From Faeciplasma sp048393055 (GTDB taxonomy: Bacteria; Bacillota; Clostridia; Oscillospirales; Ruminococcaceae): DNA of 64,000 bases. The DNA lies in contig DBFJJS010000010.1 of NCBI GenBank assembly GCA_048393055.1, positions 310,001 to 374,000 on the forward strand, given 5' to 3'. Made by a program: the position numbers and the translations under genes. The notes beneath the pieces were generated by a model. The model did not search any database, was not told the DNA's origin, and saw only the letters and a program-made list of their open reading frames with translations. This document shows positions 51,916-60,844 of the stretch, piece after piece; position 1 is the stretch's first letter, and each line of letters begins with the position of its first letter.

Positions 51916-53034
51916 TTATGCATTTTGCTTAATTGCAGCAAGATAAAGCTCGCATATTATCCCGTTTGAGACAAGCGCGCCCTTATCAGTTAAAAAAACG
52001 CGCTGTCCGTCGGAGCTGGCAAGCCCCGCCGATATGTATGGCTTTGCCGCTTTTTTTACGGCCTCGGCGTTTCCTCCAAGGCGCGAAATGCTTTCAAAGC
52101 TTATCCCGTCGCTGAGCCGAAGCGACAGCATTATATATTCCTCAAGCGCATCCGGATGGCTGTCCTCTGTAATTTCAGTCTGAAGCTGCGAGCCGACAAA
52201 CAGCCCAAGATCATCCGGGACGTAAAATCTTTTGCCCCCAAAAAACGAATGCGCGGACGGACCGAAGCCTATATAATCCTCGCGCAGCCAGTATTTTAAA
52301 TTGTGCCTTGACTCGCAGCCCGGCTTTGCAAAATTGGATATTTCGTACCTTTGATATCCAAGCCCCTCGAGCTTTTCACAAAGCGCAAGGTACATGTCAG
52401 CGCACAAATCGTCAGACGCCGCTTGGGATCTTATTTTATCGCAGTCAAACAGCGTTCCCTCCTCTATTTTAAGCATATAGCAGGAAATATGCCCTACCTC
52501 GAGCTCCGCTATGCGCCCGGCAGAGTAAACTACCGAGTCGAGCGTTTGAAGCGGCGTTCCCAGCATTATATCGCAGGATATGTTTTTTATTCCGGCAAGT
52601 ACGGTGTTTTCAACCGCTTTTCGCGCGTCGTCAAAATTATGAAGCCTGCCGAGAGCCTTAAGCTCGATGTCAGAGGCGGACTGCACCCCAAGAGATATCC
52701 TGTTCACTCCTGCCGACGCATATCCGCGAAGGCTTTCAAGGCTTACGGACGACGGGTTTGCCTCCATCGTTATTTCAGCGCCGTCAGACACGTCAAAGCT
52801 TCCGCATATCCCGCGAAGCACTGAGTCTACGCTCTCTGGGCTTAGAAGCGACGGCGTTCCTCCGCCGAAATACACGGTATCGACCGCTATATTTTCTTCT
52901 CTGTACCGCCCGATGTTCCTTACAAGCGCCGAAACGTATTCCTGCGCCAGCAGGCTGTCGTATTTAACAGAGTAAAAAGCGCAGTACGGGCATTTTCTTA
53001 GACAGAAAGGCACATGTATGTATATTCCGGTCAT
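51916..53034 (-). CDS. hemW: HemW, radical SAM heme chaperone-like protein
   Basis: 372 aa. The radical SAM cluster motif C-x3-C-x2-C is CLRKCPYC at ~12-19. Family blocks follow: VYFGGGTPSLLSPESVDSVL, ITMEANPSSVSLESLRGYAS, GVNRISLGVQSASDIELKAL, RLHNFDDA, and the C-terminal ALEEYIMLSLRLSDGISFES. The residues typical of HemW, rather than of true coproporphyrinogen oxidase HemN, are seen in the C-terminal domain. Thought to transfer heme. Divergent from the cysteine desulfurase gene. Confidence 0.93.
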   Translation of the reverse strand: MTGIYIHVPFCLRKCPYCAFYSVKYDSLLAQEYVSALVRNIGRYREENIAVDTVYFGGGTPSLLSPESVDSVLRGICGSFDVSDGAEITMEANPSSVSLESLRGYASAGVNRISLGVQSASDIELKALGRLHNFDDARKAVENTVLAGIKNISCDIMLGTPLQTLDSVVYSAGRIAELEVGHISCYMLKIEEGTLFDCDKIRSQAASDDLCADMYLALCEKLEGLGYQRYEISNFAKPGCESRHNLKYWLREDYIGFGPSAHSFFGGKRFYVPDDLGLFVGSQLQTEITEDSHPDALEEYIMLSLRLSDGISFESISRLGGNAEAVKKAAKPYISAGLASSDGQRVFLTDKGALVSNGIICELYLAAIKQNA

Positions 53035-53115
53035 TTTGCCTCCGCAAAATCATAGTTTTTAGCATTTTGTTACTATATTATCACATTGCCGCTTTATAAT
53101 CAACAAGTACCGCAG

Positions 53116-53144
53116 TTGATTTTTTCATGTAAATATATTATAAT
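53116..53144 (+). promoter_or_regulatory. Promoter of the cysteine desulfurase-thiI operon
   Basis: TTGATT (53116-53121), a 17-nt spacer and TATAAT (53139-53144), in the divergent region with hemW. A start near 53151 leaves about 100 nt of leader. Confidence 0.8.
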
Positions 53145-53249
53145 ATCATTTATTATGCGTAAAGCTCGCCGGCATCAGTTGTAAAGAATGCAATAACGCC
53201 GGTATTATATTTGTTTTATAAAATGGAGAATGGAGGCCGGCTTTGGACT

Positions 53250-54380
53250 ATGATATATCTTGATAACGCCGCCACCACCAAAGTGATGGCCGAGGCTGCG
53301 CAGGGCGCATATTTTGCAATGACAGAGGCGTACGGAAATCCGTCAAGCCTGCACAAAATGGGCATAGAAGCGGAGCGCCTTATAGCCTTTGCAAAAAAGC
53401 AGATACTCAACGCGCTTGGCGACCAAAACGGCGGCATAATCTTTACCTCAGGAGCCACAGAGGCTAATAACACTGCCATCTGGGGTCTTGCGAAGGAATA
53501 CGGAAGAAGAAAAAAACGAATCGTTACAACTGCGATAGAGCATCCGTCGGTTTTGGCGGCGGTAAACAGGCTTCGTGAGAACGGCTTCGAGGTTGTGGAA
53601 ACAGTACCGGACGAAAACGGCGAAATCAGCGCGCAGGCGCTTATAGACGCAGTGGACGAAAACACCTGCCTTATAAGCGCGATGCTTGTAAACAACGAAA
53701 CAGGATACATACTTCCGATAGCCGAGGCGTTTTCAAGGATAAAAAAGATGTATCCCGAATGCCGAACCCACTGCGACTGCGTTCAGGGGTTTGAAAAGCT
53801 GGTTCTGTCCGCTAAAAAGCTTTGCGCCGACGTTATTACTCTGAGCGGCCATAAAATTTACGCTCCGAAGGGAACAGGAGCTATGTACATAAAAAAAGGC
53901 GTCCGCATGCCTGCGCTTATGGCAGGCGGCGGTCAGCAGGGCGGGATTCGCTCAGGAACGGAAGCTGTGCCGCTTATATACGCGTTCGGGAAAGCCGTCG
54001 AGGCACTAACCCCGACGGTAAGCCAGCGGTACGACCATGTACAAAGGCTTAACAAATACGCCAAAGACGCGCTGAGCAGGGCTGGAGCTGTAATCCTCTC
54101 GCGCGGGCAGGCAAGCCCGTACATTTTGAGCGCTGCCGTTCCGGAATTTAAAAGCGAAACCATGCTTCATTTCCTTGAGTCGCGTCAAATATACGTTTCA
54201 AGCGGCTCAGCGTGTTCAAAAGGCAAAAAAAGCAGCGTTCTTAAGGCTTTCAACCTGCCGGGCAAATATATAGACAGTGTCCTCAGGATAAGCTTTTCGT
54301 ATGAAAACAGTGCTGAGGACATCGACGCTCTTGCAAGCGCTGTCGGCGAGGGAATGAAAACACTGGCAAGGATAAAATAA
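53250..54380 (+). CDS. Cysteine desulfurase (IscS/NifS family)
   Basis: 376 aa PLP enzyme that takes sulfur from cysteine. IYLDNAATTKV is at the N-terminus, FTSGATEANNTAIWG at ~70, the PLP Lys in TLSGHKIYAPKGTGAMYIK and the persulfide Cys in VSSGSACSKGKKSSVL. The open frame begins at 53211, but the family start is MIYLDNAATT at ATG 53250. GGAGG at 53232-53236 is 13 nt away, rather long. Encoded directly upstream of thiI, so it most likely supplies sulfur for tRNA 4-thiouridine, as NifZ does in Bacillus. Confidence 0.93.
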   Translation: MIYLDNAATTKVMAEAAQGAYFAMTEAYGNPSSLHKMGIEAERLIAFAKKQILNALGDQNGGIIFTSGATEANNTAIWGLAKEYGRRKKRIVTTAIEHPSVLAAVNRLRENGFEVVETVPDENGEISAQALIDAVDENTCLISAMLVNNETGYILPIAEAFSRIKKMYPECRTHCDCVQGFEKLVLSAKKLCADVITLSGHKIYAPKGTGAMYIKKGVRMPALMAGGGQQGGIRSGTEAVPLIYAFGKAVEALTPTVSQRYDHVQRLNKYAKDALSRAGAVILSRGQASPYILSAAVPEFKSETMLHFLESRQIYVSSGSACSKGKKSSVLKAFNLPGKYIDSVLRISFSYENSAEDIDALASAVGEGMKTLARIK

Positions 54381-54399
54381 AAAAGGACAGATAAAGGTA

Positions 54400-55590
54400 A
54401 TGAAGGAAGTCATACTTTGCAAATACGGTGAAATAGTTTTAAAAGGTCTGAACCGCTCCAAATTTGAAACTGATCTTATTAAAAATGTGCGAAGAAGGCT
54501 GAAAGAGCTCGGAGATTTTAAATTCAGCTCAAGGCAGTCCACACTTTTTATAGAGCCGTCAGACAGCGGCATAGATATGGACGAGGTAATGAGCCGGCTT
54601 AAAAAGGTGTACGGAATTGCAAAAATTTCAACTGCCGCGGCAGTCGAAAAGAACCTAAGCGCCATTTTTGAGGCGGCGAAGGATTATCTTGGGGACGTGC
54701 TTTCATGCGCTGAGAGCTTTAAGGTCGAGGCAAAAAGAGCCGACAAGAGATTTCCGCTAACATCACTTGAGATAATGTCCGAGCTCGGCGGAATGATACT
54801 GGAGCAGTACCCGAATCTGAGAGTAGACGTAAAAAATCCCGAGGTCATAGTGGTGTGCGAAATACGTGACGACGCCGCGTACGTTCACGGAATGCCGACA
54901 GACGGAGCGGGCGGAATACCGGTTGGAACATCCGGAAGGGCGCTTTTGCTCCTTTCTGGAGGGATAGACTCCCCTGTCGCCGGAGTTATGATGTCGAAGC
55001 GCGGAGTTATCATAAGCGCGATTCACTTTCAGTCTCCGCCGTACACATCGGAAAGAGCTTTGATGAAGGTCGAAAGGCTCGCAGCGAAAATGACGGAATA
55101 CTGCGGGCAGATAACGCTGTTTACCGTACCTTTCACAAGGATCCAGGAGGCGATAAGGGACAACTGCCCGTCCGAGCTGTTCACGCTTATAATGCGCAGG
55201 CTTATGATGGATATATCTCAAAGAATCGCTGAGAAATATGGATTTTCTGCGCTTGTCACAGGCGAAAGCATCGGGCAGGTGGCGTCGCAGACTATGGCTG
55301 CAATGGTTACTACAGACGCCGTGTGCAATATCCCAGTGTTCAGACCGTGCATAGGTCTTGATAAAAAAGAAATTGTAGACATATCATATAAAATAGAAAC
55401 GTTCGACATATCAATCGAGCCATACGAGGACTGCTGCACGGTTTTTACGCCAAAGCACCCGAAAACCCAGCCCACTCTTGAGGAGGTCGAACGCGCGCAG
55501 GGCATGTTCGATTTTGAACCTCTTATTGCAGAAGCTATTGACGGCATAAGCTCCAAAACATTTAAGCCGTATAAAGACTATGAGTTTTGA
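54400..55590 (+). CDS. thiI: tRNA 4-thiouridine synthase ThiI
   Basis: 396 aa. An N-terminal ferredoxin-like/THUMP region (~1-165, EVILCKYGEIVLKGLNRSKF, then VDVKNPEVIVVCEIRDDAAY) leads to the PP-loop SGGIDSPVAGV at ~185. VTGESIGQVASQTMAAMVTT and the C-terminal CCTVFTPKHPKTQPTLEEVE follow. It lacks a rhodanese domain, as in most Firmicutes ThiI, so it depends on the desulfurase encoded 19 nt upstream. ATAAAGGTA precedes ATG 54400. The stop overlaps the next start. Confidence 0.95.
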   Translation: MKEVILCKYGEIVLKGLNRSKFETDLIKNVRRRLKELGDFKFSSRQSTLFIEPSDSGIDMDEVMSRLKKVYGIAKISTAAAVEKNLSAIFEAAKDYLGDVLSCAESFKVEAKRADKRFPLTSLEIMSELGGMILEQYPNLRVDVKNPEVIVVCEIRDDAAYVHGMPTDGAGGIPVGTSGRALLLLSGGIDSPVAGVMMSKRGVIISAIHFQSPPYTSERALMKVERLAAKMTEYCGQITLFTVPFTRIQEAIRDNCPSELFTLIMRRLMMDISQRIAEKYGFSALVTGESIGQVASQTMAAMVTTDAVCNIPVFRPCIGLDKKEIVDISYKIETFDISIEPYEDCCTVFTPKHPKTQPTLEEVERAQGMFDFEPLIAEAIDGISSKTFKPYKDYEF

Positions 55591-56191
55591 TAATACTTTT
55601 TCTTACATAGAGGAACATGGCGTGCTGAGCGGAAAAATCCGGCTCGACGAACCGTATATTTCATCATATGTTGACAAACAGGCGCAAAATGTAGTAAAAT
55701 ACTTAAATAAGGCATCTTTAAAGATAGCCTTGGCGGAAAGCTGCACCGGCGGAATGCTCGCGCAGCGCATAACCTCCGTGCCTGGAGCGTCTAACATATT
55801 CGAGTGCGGAATCGTCTCCTACTCCGAAAGGATAAAGTCAAATATCTTGGGAATAGACCCCAGGGTCATAGAACGCCATGGCGTCGTAAGCGAAACGGTT
55901 GCAAGGCTTATGGCCGAAGGTGTATGCAGGCTGTCCGGCGCTGAAATAGGCGTTGGGATAACCGGAATAGCGGGGCCTGGCGGAGGAAGCGACAGGCAGC
56001 CGGTCGGAACAATATACGTATGCGTTATGTATAACGGCGTCGCGAATGTTAAAAATCTTGAATTATACAAGCTCGGGGCTTTGTCCCGCGAACAAAACCG
56101 CCTTGCGTCTGCCGCATATGCATTTGAAGCAGTCCTGGCGGCAATATCAGGCAGTCATCAACAGGTTTCGCTTTTTGACGAGGTGATTTAA
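55580..56191 (+). CDS. pncC: CinA C-terminal family nicotinamide-nucleotide amidohydrolase
   Basis: 203 aa. An N-terminal ~40-residue lead-in is followed by the PncC domain: LAESCTGGMLAQRITSVPGA, FECGIVSYSERIKSNILGID, VSETVARLMAEGVCRLSGAE, GVGITGIAGPGGGSDRQPVG. It deamidates NMN to nicotinate mononucleotide in pyridine nucleotide salvage. The usual N-terminal COG1058 half of full-length CinA is absent. Overlaps thiI by 11 nt, so it is co-translated. GAGGTGA near its end serves the sortase gene. Confidence 0.9.
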   Translation: MSFDNTFSYIEEHGVLSGKIRLDEPYISSYVDKQAQNVVKYLNKASLKIALAESCTGGMLAQRITSVPGASNIFECGIVSYSERIKSNILGIDPRVIERHGVVSETVARLMAEGVCRLSGAEIGVGITGIAGPGGGSDRQPVGTIYVCVMYNGVANVKNLELYKLGALSREQNRLASAAYAFEAVLAAISGSHQQVSLFDEVI

Positions 56192-57310
56192 ATGTCAATG
56201 CTGAACGAAGTTCGCCCTTCAACCAGTGCACCCAGAGACCGCTCTTTCAAAGGTCGTATTAAAGATTTGCTGCCGTGGAAAGGTGACAGCGTAAAGGAAA
56301 TAGTGCGCAAGGTGGTGTATATTTCCGCCGTTGCTGTGCTGATTTTTTCAGGCTACAGCGCTATCGAATATAAATTCGGCTCTACAGAAATGTGGGAGGA
56401 CAATAATTACTTAAGCGATCTTTACCACAACTCCTCTCAGACTCCCATCGATGATATCGCTAACAGCGGCGATAATTCACAGCAGTCCGTCGATACATCA
56501 GACAACGGTCAAGGAGCAAGCAATGATACGACGGTAAACCAGGAGGATTCAAAGTATCCCGCCGGAATGCTTGACAAATTTAAACCGCTTTATGATATTA
56601 ATCCTGATATAATCGGCTGGCTGACAATAGACGGTCTTACAAATGAAAACGGTGAAAACTATATCGACTACCCCGTTATGCAGACTACAGACAATGATTA
56701 CTATCTTAATCATGACTTCTTGGGAGAAGAAAAACCATACGGCGCGCTATTTGCAGATTACCATGTAAAAATAACGGCGGATTCAGGACCGCGCAACACG
56801 GTAATCTACGGACACAACATGGGCGCAGGAACATATTTCAGCCACCTTCACGATTATAAAAAGCGCGCGTCATTTGTAAGCGAACACAGGCTGATAACAT
56901 ATAGCACGCTGTATGAGGAAAATCAATATATTATCATCGGCTGTTTCCTAACCGGAATAAGAGAGGATCAGGACAATATCCCTCTGTTCAGGTATCATCT
57001 CATATTTGATTTTGAGGATATGTCAGATTTTGATTATTGGTATCAGAATGTACTTTACAGAAACTATTATATCACCGATATAGACTGCACCATGGAGGAC
57101 GAGTATATAACTCTTTCGACGTGTTCTACAGAAATATATGACTCGAGGTTTGTAGTCGTCGCAAGAAAGCTCCGCGAAGGAGAGGATCCGAGCGTGTATA
57201 ACTATTACTCAAACCCCGACGCAAGAAAGCCCGCGGCGTTCTACGAAGCCTACGGCATGGATGTTCCGGACGACGACGGTCCGGATTATCAGTACTACGC
57301 AGCAGAATAG
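56192..57310 (+). CDS. Class B sortase, membrane-anchored
   Basis: 372 aa. Cytoplasmic N-terminus, one membrane helix (~44-62, VYISAVAVLIFSGYSAIEY), a Ser/Asp/Asn-rich linker, then the sortase B domain (~125-335). Catalytic His lies in TVIYGHNMGAGTYFS, Cys in ITLSTCSTEIYDSRF and Arg in the same segment (SRFVVVARK). The IGWLTIDGL and DYPVMQTTDNDYYLNHDFLG blocks are typical of SrtB. It would anchor proteins to peptidoglycan or pili, but no sorting-signal protein is visible in the window. ATG 56192 follows GAGGTGA and is next to pncC. A second sortase follows. Confidence 0.92.
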   Translation: MSMLNEVRPSTSAPRDRSFKGRIKDLLPWKGDSVKEIVRKVVYISAVAVLIFSGYSAIEYKFGSTEMWEDNNYLSDLYHNSSQTPIDDIANSGDNSQQSVDTSDNGQGASNDTTVNQEDSKYPAGMLDKFKPLYDINPDIIGWLTIDGLTNENGENYIDYPVMQTTDNDYYLNHDFLGEEKPYGALFADYHVKITADSGPRNTVIYGHNMGAGTYFSHLHDYKKRASFVSEHRLITYSTLYEENQYIIIGCFLTGIREDQDNIPLFRYHLIFDFEDMSDFDYWYQNVLYRNYYITDIDCTMEDEYITLSTCSTEIYDSRFVVVARKLREGEDPSVYNYYSNPDARKPAAFYEAYGMDVPDDDGPDYQYYAAE

Positions 57311-57360
57311 GCAAGCGGTTTAAGACCAAACCGCAAAAACAAAAGGAATTGAAAACAGCG

Positions 57361-58257
57361 ATGAATTTTTTTAGGCACAGATCAGTATTAAAAACCGGTG
57401 CGGGCATACTTGCTGCTGTAACAGCTTTAAGTATGCTTTCCGGATGTCAAAAGAAGATTGAGGATGATCCCTCAAGTAGCGACGGCATACCGCAATACAC
57501 CGTGGCTACAACGACTCCGCCGTCTACTACAGCTCCTCCGACTACGGCTCCCCCGCCTCCTCCGCCGGAGCCTCTTGAGAAGTACGAAGAATACTATGAG
57601 CAGAACAACGATTTTATCGGATGGATATCAATACCTACTCTCACAAATTCGAGAGGTGAAATGTACATAGACTACCCCGTGCTTCAAGCGGATGACAATC
57701 AAAAATATCTGGACAAGGACTTTTATCTCAATGATTCAAGCTCTGGTGCCATTTATGCTGATTATATGGTGCCTATTACCGCTACCGACAATGCAGATAA
57801 TATAACTCTGTACGGTCACAGTATGGCTAATGGAACGTATTTCAGACATCTTTTAGACTATAGAGACGGCGTGGACTTTGTCAGTGAAAATTACATAATT
57901 AACTTTGACACGCGCTGGGAGGAAAATCAATACGTCGTTGTCGCCTGTTTCCTTATCGGAATTTACGAATGGCAGGACGACGAGCCGCTTTTTGAATATT
58001 TTAAATGCCGAAACTTTGACACCGAAGAAGATTTTAACTACTTCTATGACAATATAATGTACCGTTCTTACTATCTCAGCGACATCGAATGTGAGTACGG
58101 CGACGAATTTTTAACTCTTTCCACCTGTGCTTACGACTTTGAAGATTCGCGCTTTGTCGTAGTCGCAAGAAAGGTTCGCGATGGAGAGGACATTTCTGGC
58201 TACGCAGATACATATGTTAGGAATGCGAACAGACATAGGCCGTCAATACTTGATTAA
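57361..58257 (+). CDS. Class B sortase with predicted lipoprotein anchor
   Basis: 298 aa. The N-terminus is a lipoprotein signal peptide (hydrophobic ~10-25, lipobox LSGC, Cys 29) rather than a plain membrane helix. A Thr/Pro-rich linker (~50-78, TTTPPSTTAPPTTAPPPPPP) leads to a sortase B domain. Catalytic His lies in LYGHSMANGTYFR, Cys in LTLSTCAYDFEDSRF and Arg in the same segment. It is clearly paralogous to the preceding sortase (IGWISIPTL, DYPVLQADDNQKYLDKDF). ATG 57361 is preferred; TTG 57349 directly abuts the Shine-Dalgarno site. Confidence 0.9.
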   Translation: MNFFRHRSVLKTGAGILAAVTALSMLSGCQKKIEDDPSSSDGIPQYTVATTTPPSTTAPPTTAPPPPPPEPLEKYEEYYEQNNDFIGWISIPTLTNSRGEMYIDYPVLQADDNQKYLDKDFYLNDSSSGAIYADYMVPITATDNADNITLYGHSMANGTYFRHLLDYRDGVDFVSENYIINFDTRWEENQYVVVACFLIGIYEWQDDEPLFEYFKCRNFDTEEDFNYFYDNIMYRSYYLSDIECEYGDEFLTLSTCAYDFEDSRFVVVARKVRDGEDISGYADTYVRNANRHRPSILD

Positions 58258-58308
58258 AAAGCTTCGAGTTTGGCTATCATTTGATAGAGATAGAAAGGAG
58301 CTGACTGT

Positions 58309-59808
58309 TTGAAAAAGAAGTTTACTATTAAAAGGACTATAATTCTTTTAAGCATAATCCTTGTTTACTCAGTCGCCTTGTGCTTTATAAGCGTTTTAGC
58401 AAGAAAGTCAATTTTAAATGATGTCGCGTTTAATTCAAACTCGCCGCAGGTTATATCAAACGCCATCGGCACGGAAAACTACTCACAGGCTGAAAACGAG
58501 ATTTCAACTCCTCAATATTATCAGCCGCTGGACATGCTGGAGGATATCATCAAAAAAGATCAATACGACAATTACGGTATATTTGCTCCGGTAACCACAG
58601 ACGTTGAGATTACTCAGCTCATTGAAAGTGATAAAACTGAGGCTGCAACAACTGCTCCCGACGTACAAACATCAGAGCCTACTACGCCCACTCCATATGA
58701 AACAGAGCCTCCTCAGACGACGACTGTTCCTGAAACAACCTCTCCTGAGACAACAACATCGCCTGACGATGATGTTATTATCTCTGAAGAAGAGGATGAA
58801 AGCGTTATTATTGATGATGCAGAAGAGTCTGTAAAGCTTGACGATGAAGAACCCGAGATAAGCACTCCCGGTGAATTTTTTGATGAGGAATATATCCAAA
58901 GCATCCTCGAAGAATACTACAGCCAGCTCGGAAACAACTTGACGTCAAGCGGCAGTGCTTCCACTCCGCAGTTCTTCCCAGAGGACAATCTTGTAAACGG
59001 AAAGAGCTACAAAGACGATATTGTCACTATTTATGACAAAACATCCGGCAGATATGTGACTGACAACGCATTTGACCTTGTATGTAAGATAACTTACAAT
59101 GAGGTCGGGACATCTATGCACCCTGAGGCAATAAAAGCTCAGGCAGTCGCAGCGTACACCTATATCAAGCATTACCAACAAAAAGGAGAGTACGCTTCCA
59201 TAAGTACAAAGGCTGACCCTCCGCAGCTTATAATAGATTGTGTAGAAGCAGTCGACGGCTTAGCTATGTACTACGACGGCGAGTATATCATGTCGGCGTT
59301 TTCGGCCTCTACCGGAGGAGTAACCTGCTCGAGTGAAAACGTGTGGGGTGGAGAAAGACCGTATCTGGTATCGGTTGCAAACGACTACGATCACCTTGAC
59401 ACGCAAAATTACGGACGAGTCACAACCTACACGGTTGACGAGTTGAGAAAGAAAATAGAGTCCAAAACAGATATAAAGCTTTCGGACAATTATGAAAACT
59501 GGATTCAAATTCTTTCATACGCAGATGGAAACTACGTTGATAAGATTGCTATCGACGGGCATGTCACGGCAGAGGTATCGGGAAAAGAAAGAGAACTTAC
59601 CGCTTATGTGTTCAGAACCTATATTTTAAGCATCAGGTCCACCTGCTTCACTGTCAGCTACAATGACGGAATATTTACGTTTGTGACATACGGCTACGGT
59701 CACGGAGTCGGAATGTCTCAGATAGGCGCGGATCTGTACGCAGAAATCGGCGGCTATACCTTCGATCAGATACTCCATCACTATTACACCGATATAACAA
59801 TCAAATAG
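58309..59808 (+). CDS. SpoIID/LytB-domain membrane protein
   Basis: 499 aa from TTG 58309 (AAAGGAG at 58295-58301). N-terminal membrane helix (~9-30, TIILLSIILVYSVALCFISV), then a long Thr/Pro/Asp/Glu-rich linker (~90-190). The SpoIID domain (~250-499) has the catalytic-type Glu in CKITYNEVGTSMHPEAIKAQ, SASTGGVTCSSENVWGGERP, and the ending GYGHGVGMSQIGADLYAEIG. SpoIID is a lytic transglycosylase of the engulfment complex. This copy, with its linker and sortase neighbours, is more likely a vegetative cell-wall enzyme. The linker resembles that of the lipoprotein sortase upstream. Confidence 0.88.
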   Translation: MKKKFTIKRTIILLSIILVYSVALCFISVLARKSILNDVAFNSNSPQVISNAIGTENYSQAENEISTPQYYQPLDMLEDIIKKDQYDNYGIFAPVTTDVEITQLIESDKTEAATTAPDVQTSEPTTPTPYETEPPQTTTVPETTSPETTTSPDDDVIISEEEDESVIIDDAEESVKLDDEEPEISTPGEFFDEEYIQSILEEYYSQLGNNLTSSGSASTPQFFPEDNLVNGKSYKDDIVTIYDKTSGRYVTDNAFDLVCKITYNEVGTSMHPEAIKAQAVAAYTYIKHYQQKGEYASISTKADPPQLIIDCVEAVDGLAMYYDGEYIMSAFSASTGGVTCSSENVWGGERPYLVSVANDYDHLDTQNYGRVTTYTVDELRKKIESKTDIKLSDNYENWIQILSYADGNYVDKIAIDGHVTAEVSGKERELTAYVFRTYILSIRSTCFTVSYNDGIFTFVTYGYGHGVGMSQIGADLYAEIGGYTFDQILHHYYTDITIK

Positions 59809-59815
59809 CTTATAA

Positions 59816-59838
59816 GAGCCGGTCTGACAAACCGGCTC
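59816..59838 (+). repeat. Intergenic hairpin without T run
   Basis: GAGCCGGT (59816-59823) pairs perfectly with ACCGGCTC (59831-59838), loop CTGACAA, between the SpoIID and transglutaminase genes. AAATAC follows, so it is not a classic terminator; possible processing or attenuation site. Confidence 0.45.
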
Positions 59839-59862
59839 AAATACTAAACGGGAGTTTAAGTT

Positions 59863-60786
59863 ATGAAAAAGAGATGTTACCTTCCCATGCTCATGACCGC
59901 AGTCATGATATTTGGCACGGCGGCAAGCGGCTGCGGACAGACTAATGACGAGCCGCCGGAATCCTCCTCCCAAGAAACCACATCCTCTGCGGCAATGACA
60001 GAGGAAGAAGATGAAATGTATGATAACTCCGCAGTCGTCGCGGCGTATAAGTCAAAAGACCCAAGCGGTCTTACCGACTATGATATGGCGATATACAATG
60101 CAGCCTCGACAGCCATAGGCGAATTTTACAGCGAATGGATGAGCGAGCTTGAAGCCGTCCTTGCCGCGCACGACTACATTGTGACGCACGTCACCTATGA
60201 CACCGAGGAGCTTTCCCTTTTGGGCGGTCATGCTGAAGACTCTGTTTCGCCGTACGGCGCTCTTATAGACGGCAAGGCAATATGTTCAGGCTATACCACG
60301 TCGTTTCAGCTGTTTATGGATATGCTCGGCATAGAAAGCATGATTGTAAGCGGCGAGGCTCTTGACGAGGAGCATGCGTGGAATATGGTCTGCATAGACG
60401 AAAAATGGTATCATGTCGACTGCACATGGGACGATTACGTCCCGGACTACGACGGGCGTCCGCCCATGCACCTATACTTTTTGGTGACGGACTCCCTTAT
60501 GAAAATACAGCATATCTGGGATGACTCATCTACACCGACGGCAGATTCCGAGGATTTAAACTACTATACTAATAACGATCTCTATGCGCAAAACGCAGCG
60601 GAGGCGGAAAAAATAATTGAAAACGCTCTTCTTGCCGGAAGCACAGAGGCAGAAATAGCCATGCCGAAGGATCTTAACATATCAAGCATCGCCCTTCCCT
60701 ACTCCCAAAACGTAGACAACTACTCATACTGGCTCAATTCCTTTGACACATACAACGTTGTAATCTTTCACATCAGATACGCTTAG
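59863..60786 (+). CDS. Transglutaminase-like lipoprotein
   Basis: 307 aa. Signal peptide with lipobox ASGC (Cys 24), then a Ser/Glu-rich spacer. The transglutaminase-like (papain-fold) domain spans ~90-215: candidate triad Cys in IDGKAICSGYTTSFQLFMDM, His in EEHAWNMVCIDEKW and Asp in YHVDCTWDDYVPDY. The remaining ~80 residues are unassigned. Such secreted domains act as proteases or cross-linkers on the cell surface; activity here is unproven. Follows the SpoIID gene by 54 nt and ends before the fabG promoter. Confidence 0.88.
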   Translation: MKKRCYLPMLMTAVMIFGTAASGCGQTNDEPPESSSQETTSSAAMTEEEDEMYDNSAVVAAYKSKDPSGLTDYDMAIYNAASTAIGEFYSEWMSELEAVLAAHDYIVTHVTYDTEELSLLGGHAEDSVSPYGALIDGKAICSGYTTSFQLFMDMLGIESMIVSGEALDEEHAWNMVCIDEKWYHVDCTWDDYVPDYDGRPPMHLYFLVTDSLMKIQHIWDDSSTPTADSEDLNYYTNNDLYAQNAAEAEKIIENALLAGSTEAEIAMPKDLNISSIALPYSQNVDNYSYWLNSFDTYNVVIFHIRYA

Positions 60787-60792
60787 CCTTAC

Positions 60793-60821
60793 TTGCAATA
60801 AGGTAAAAAAAGAAGTATAAT
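60793..60821 (+). promoter_or_regulatory. Promoter of the fabG-acpS unit
   Basis: TTGCAA (60793-60798), a 17-nt spacer and TATAAT (60816-60821). A start near 60828 leaves a leader of only about 17 nt before ATT 60845. Confidence 0.75.
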
Positions 60822-60844
60822 CAGGTAAAAAGGCGGGATGAGCT

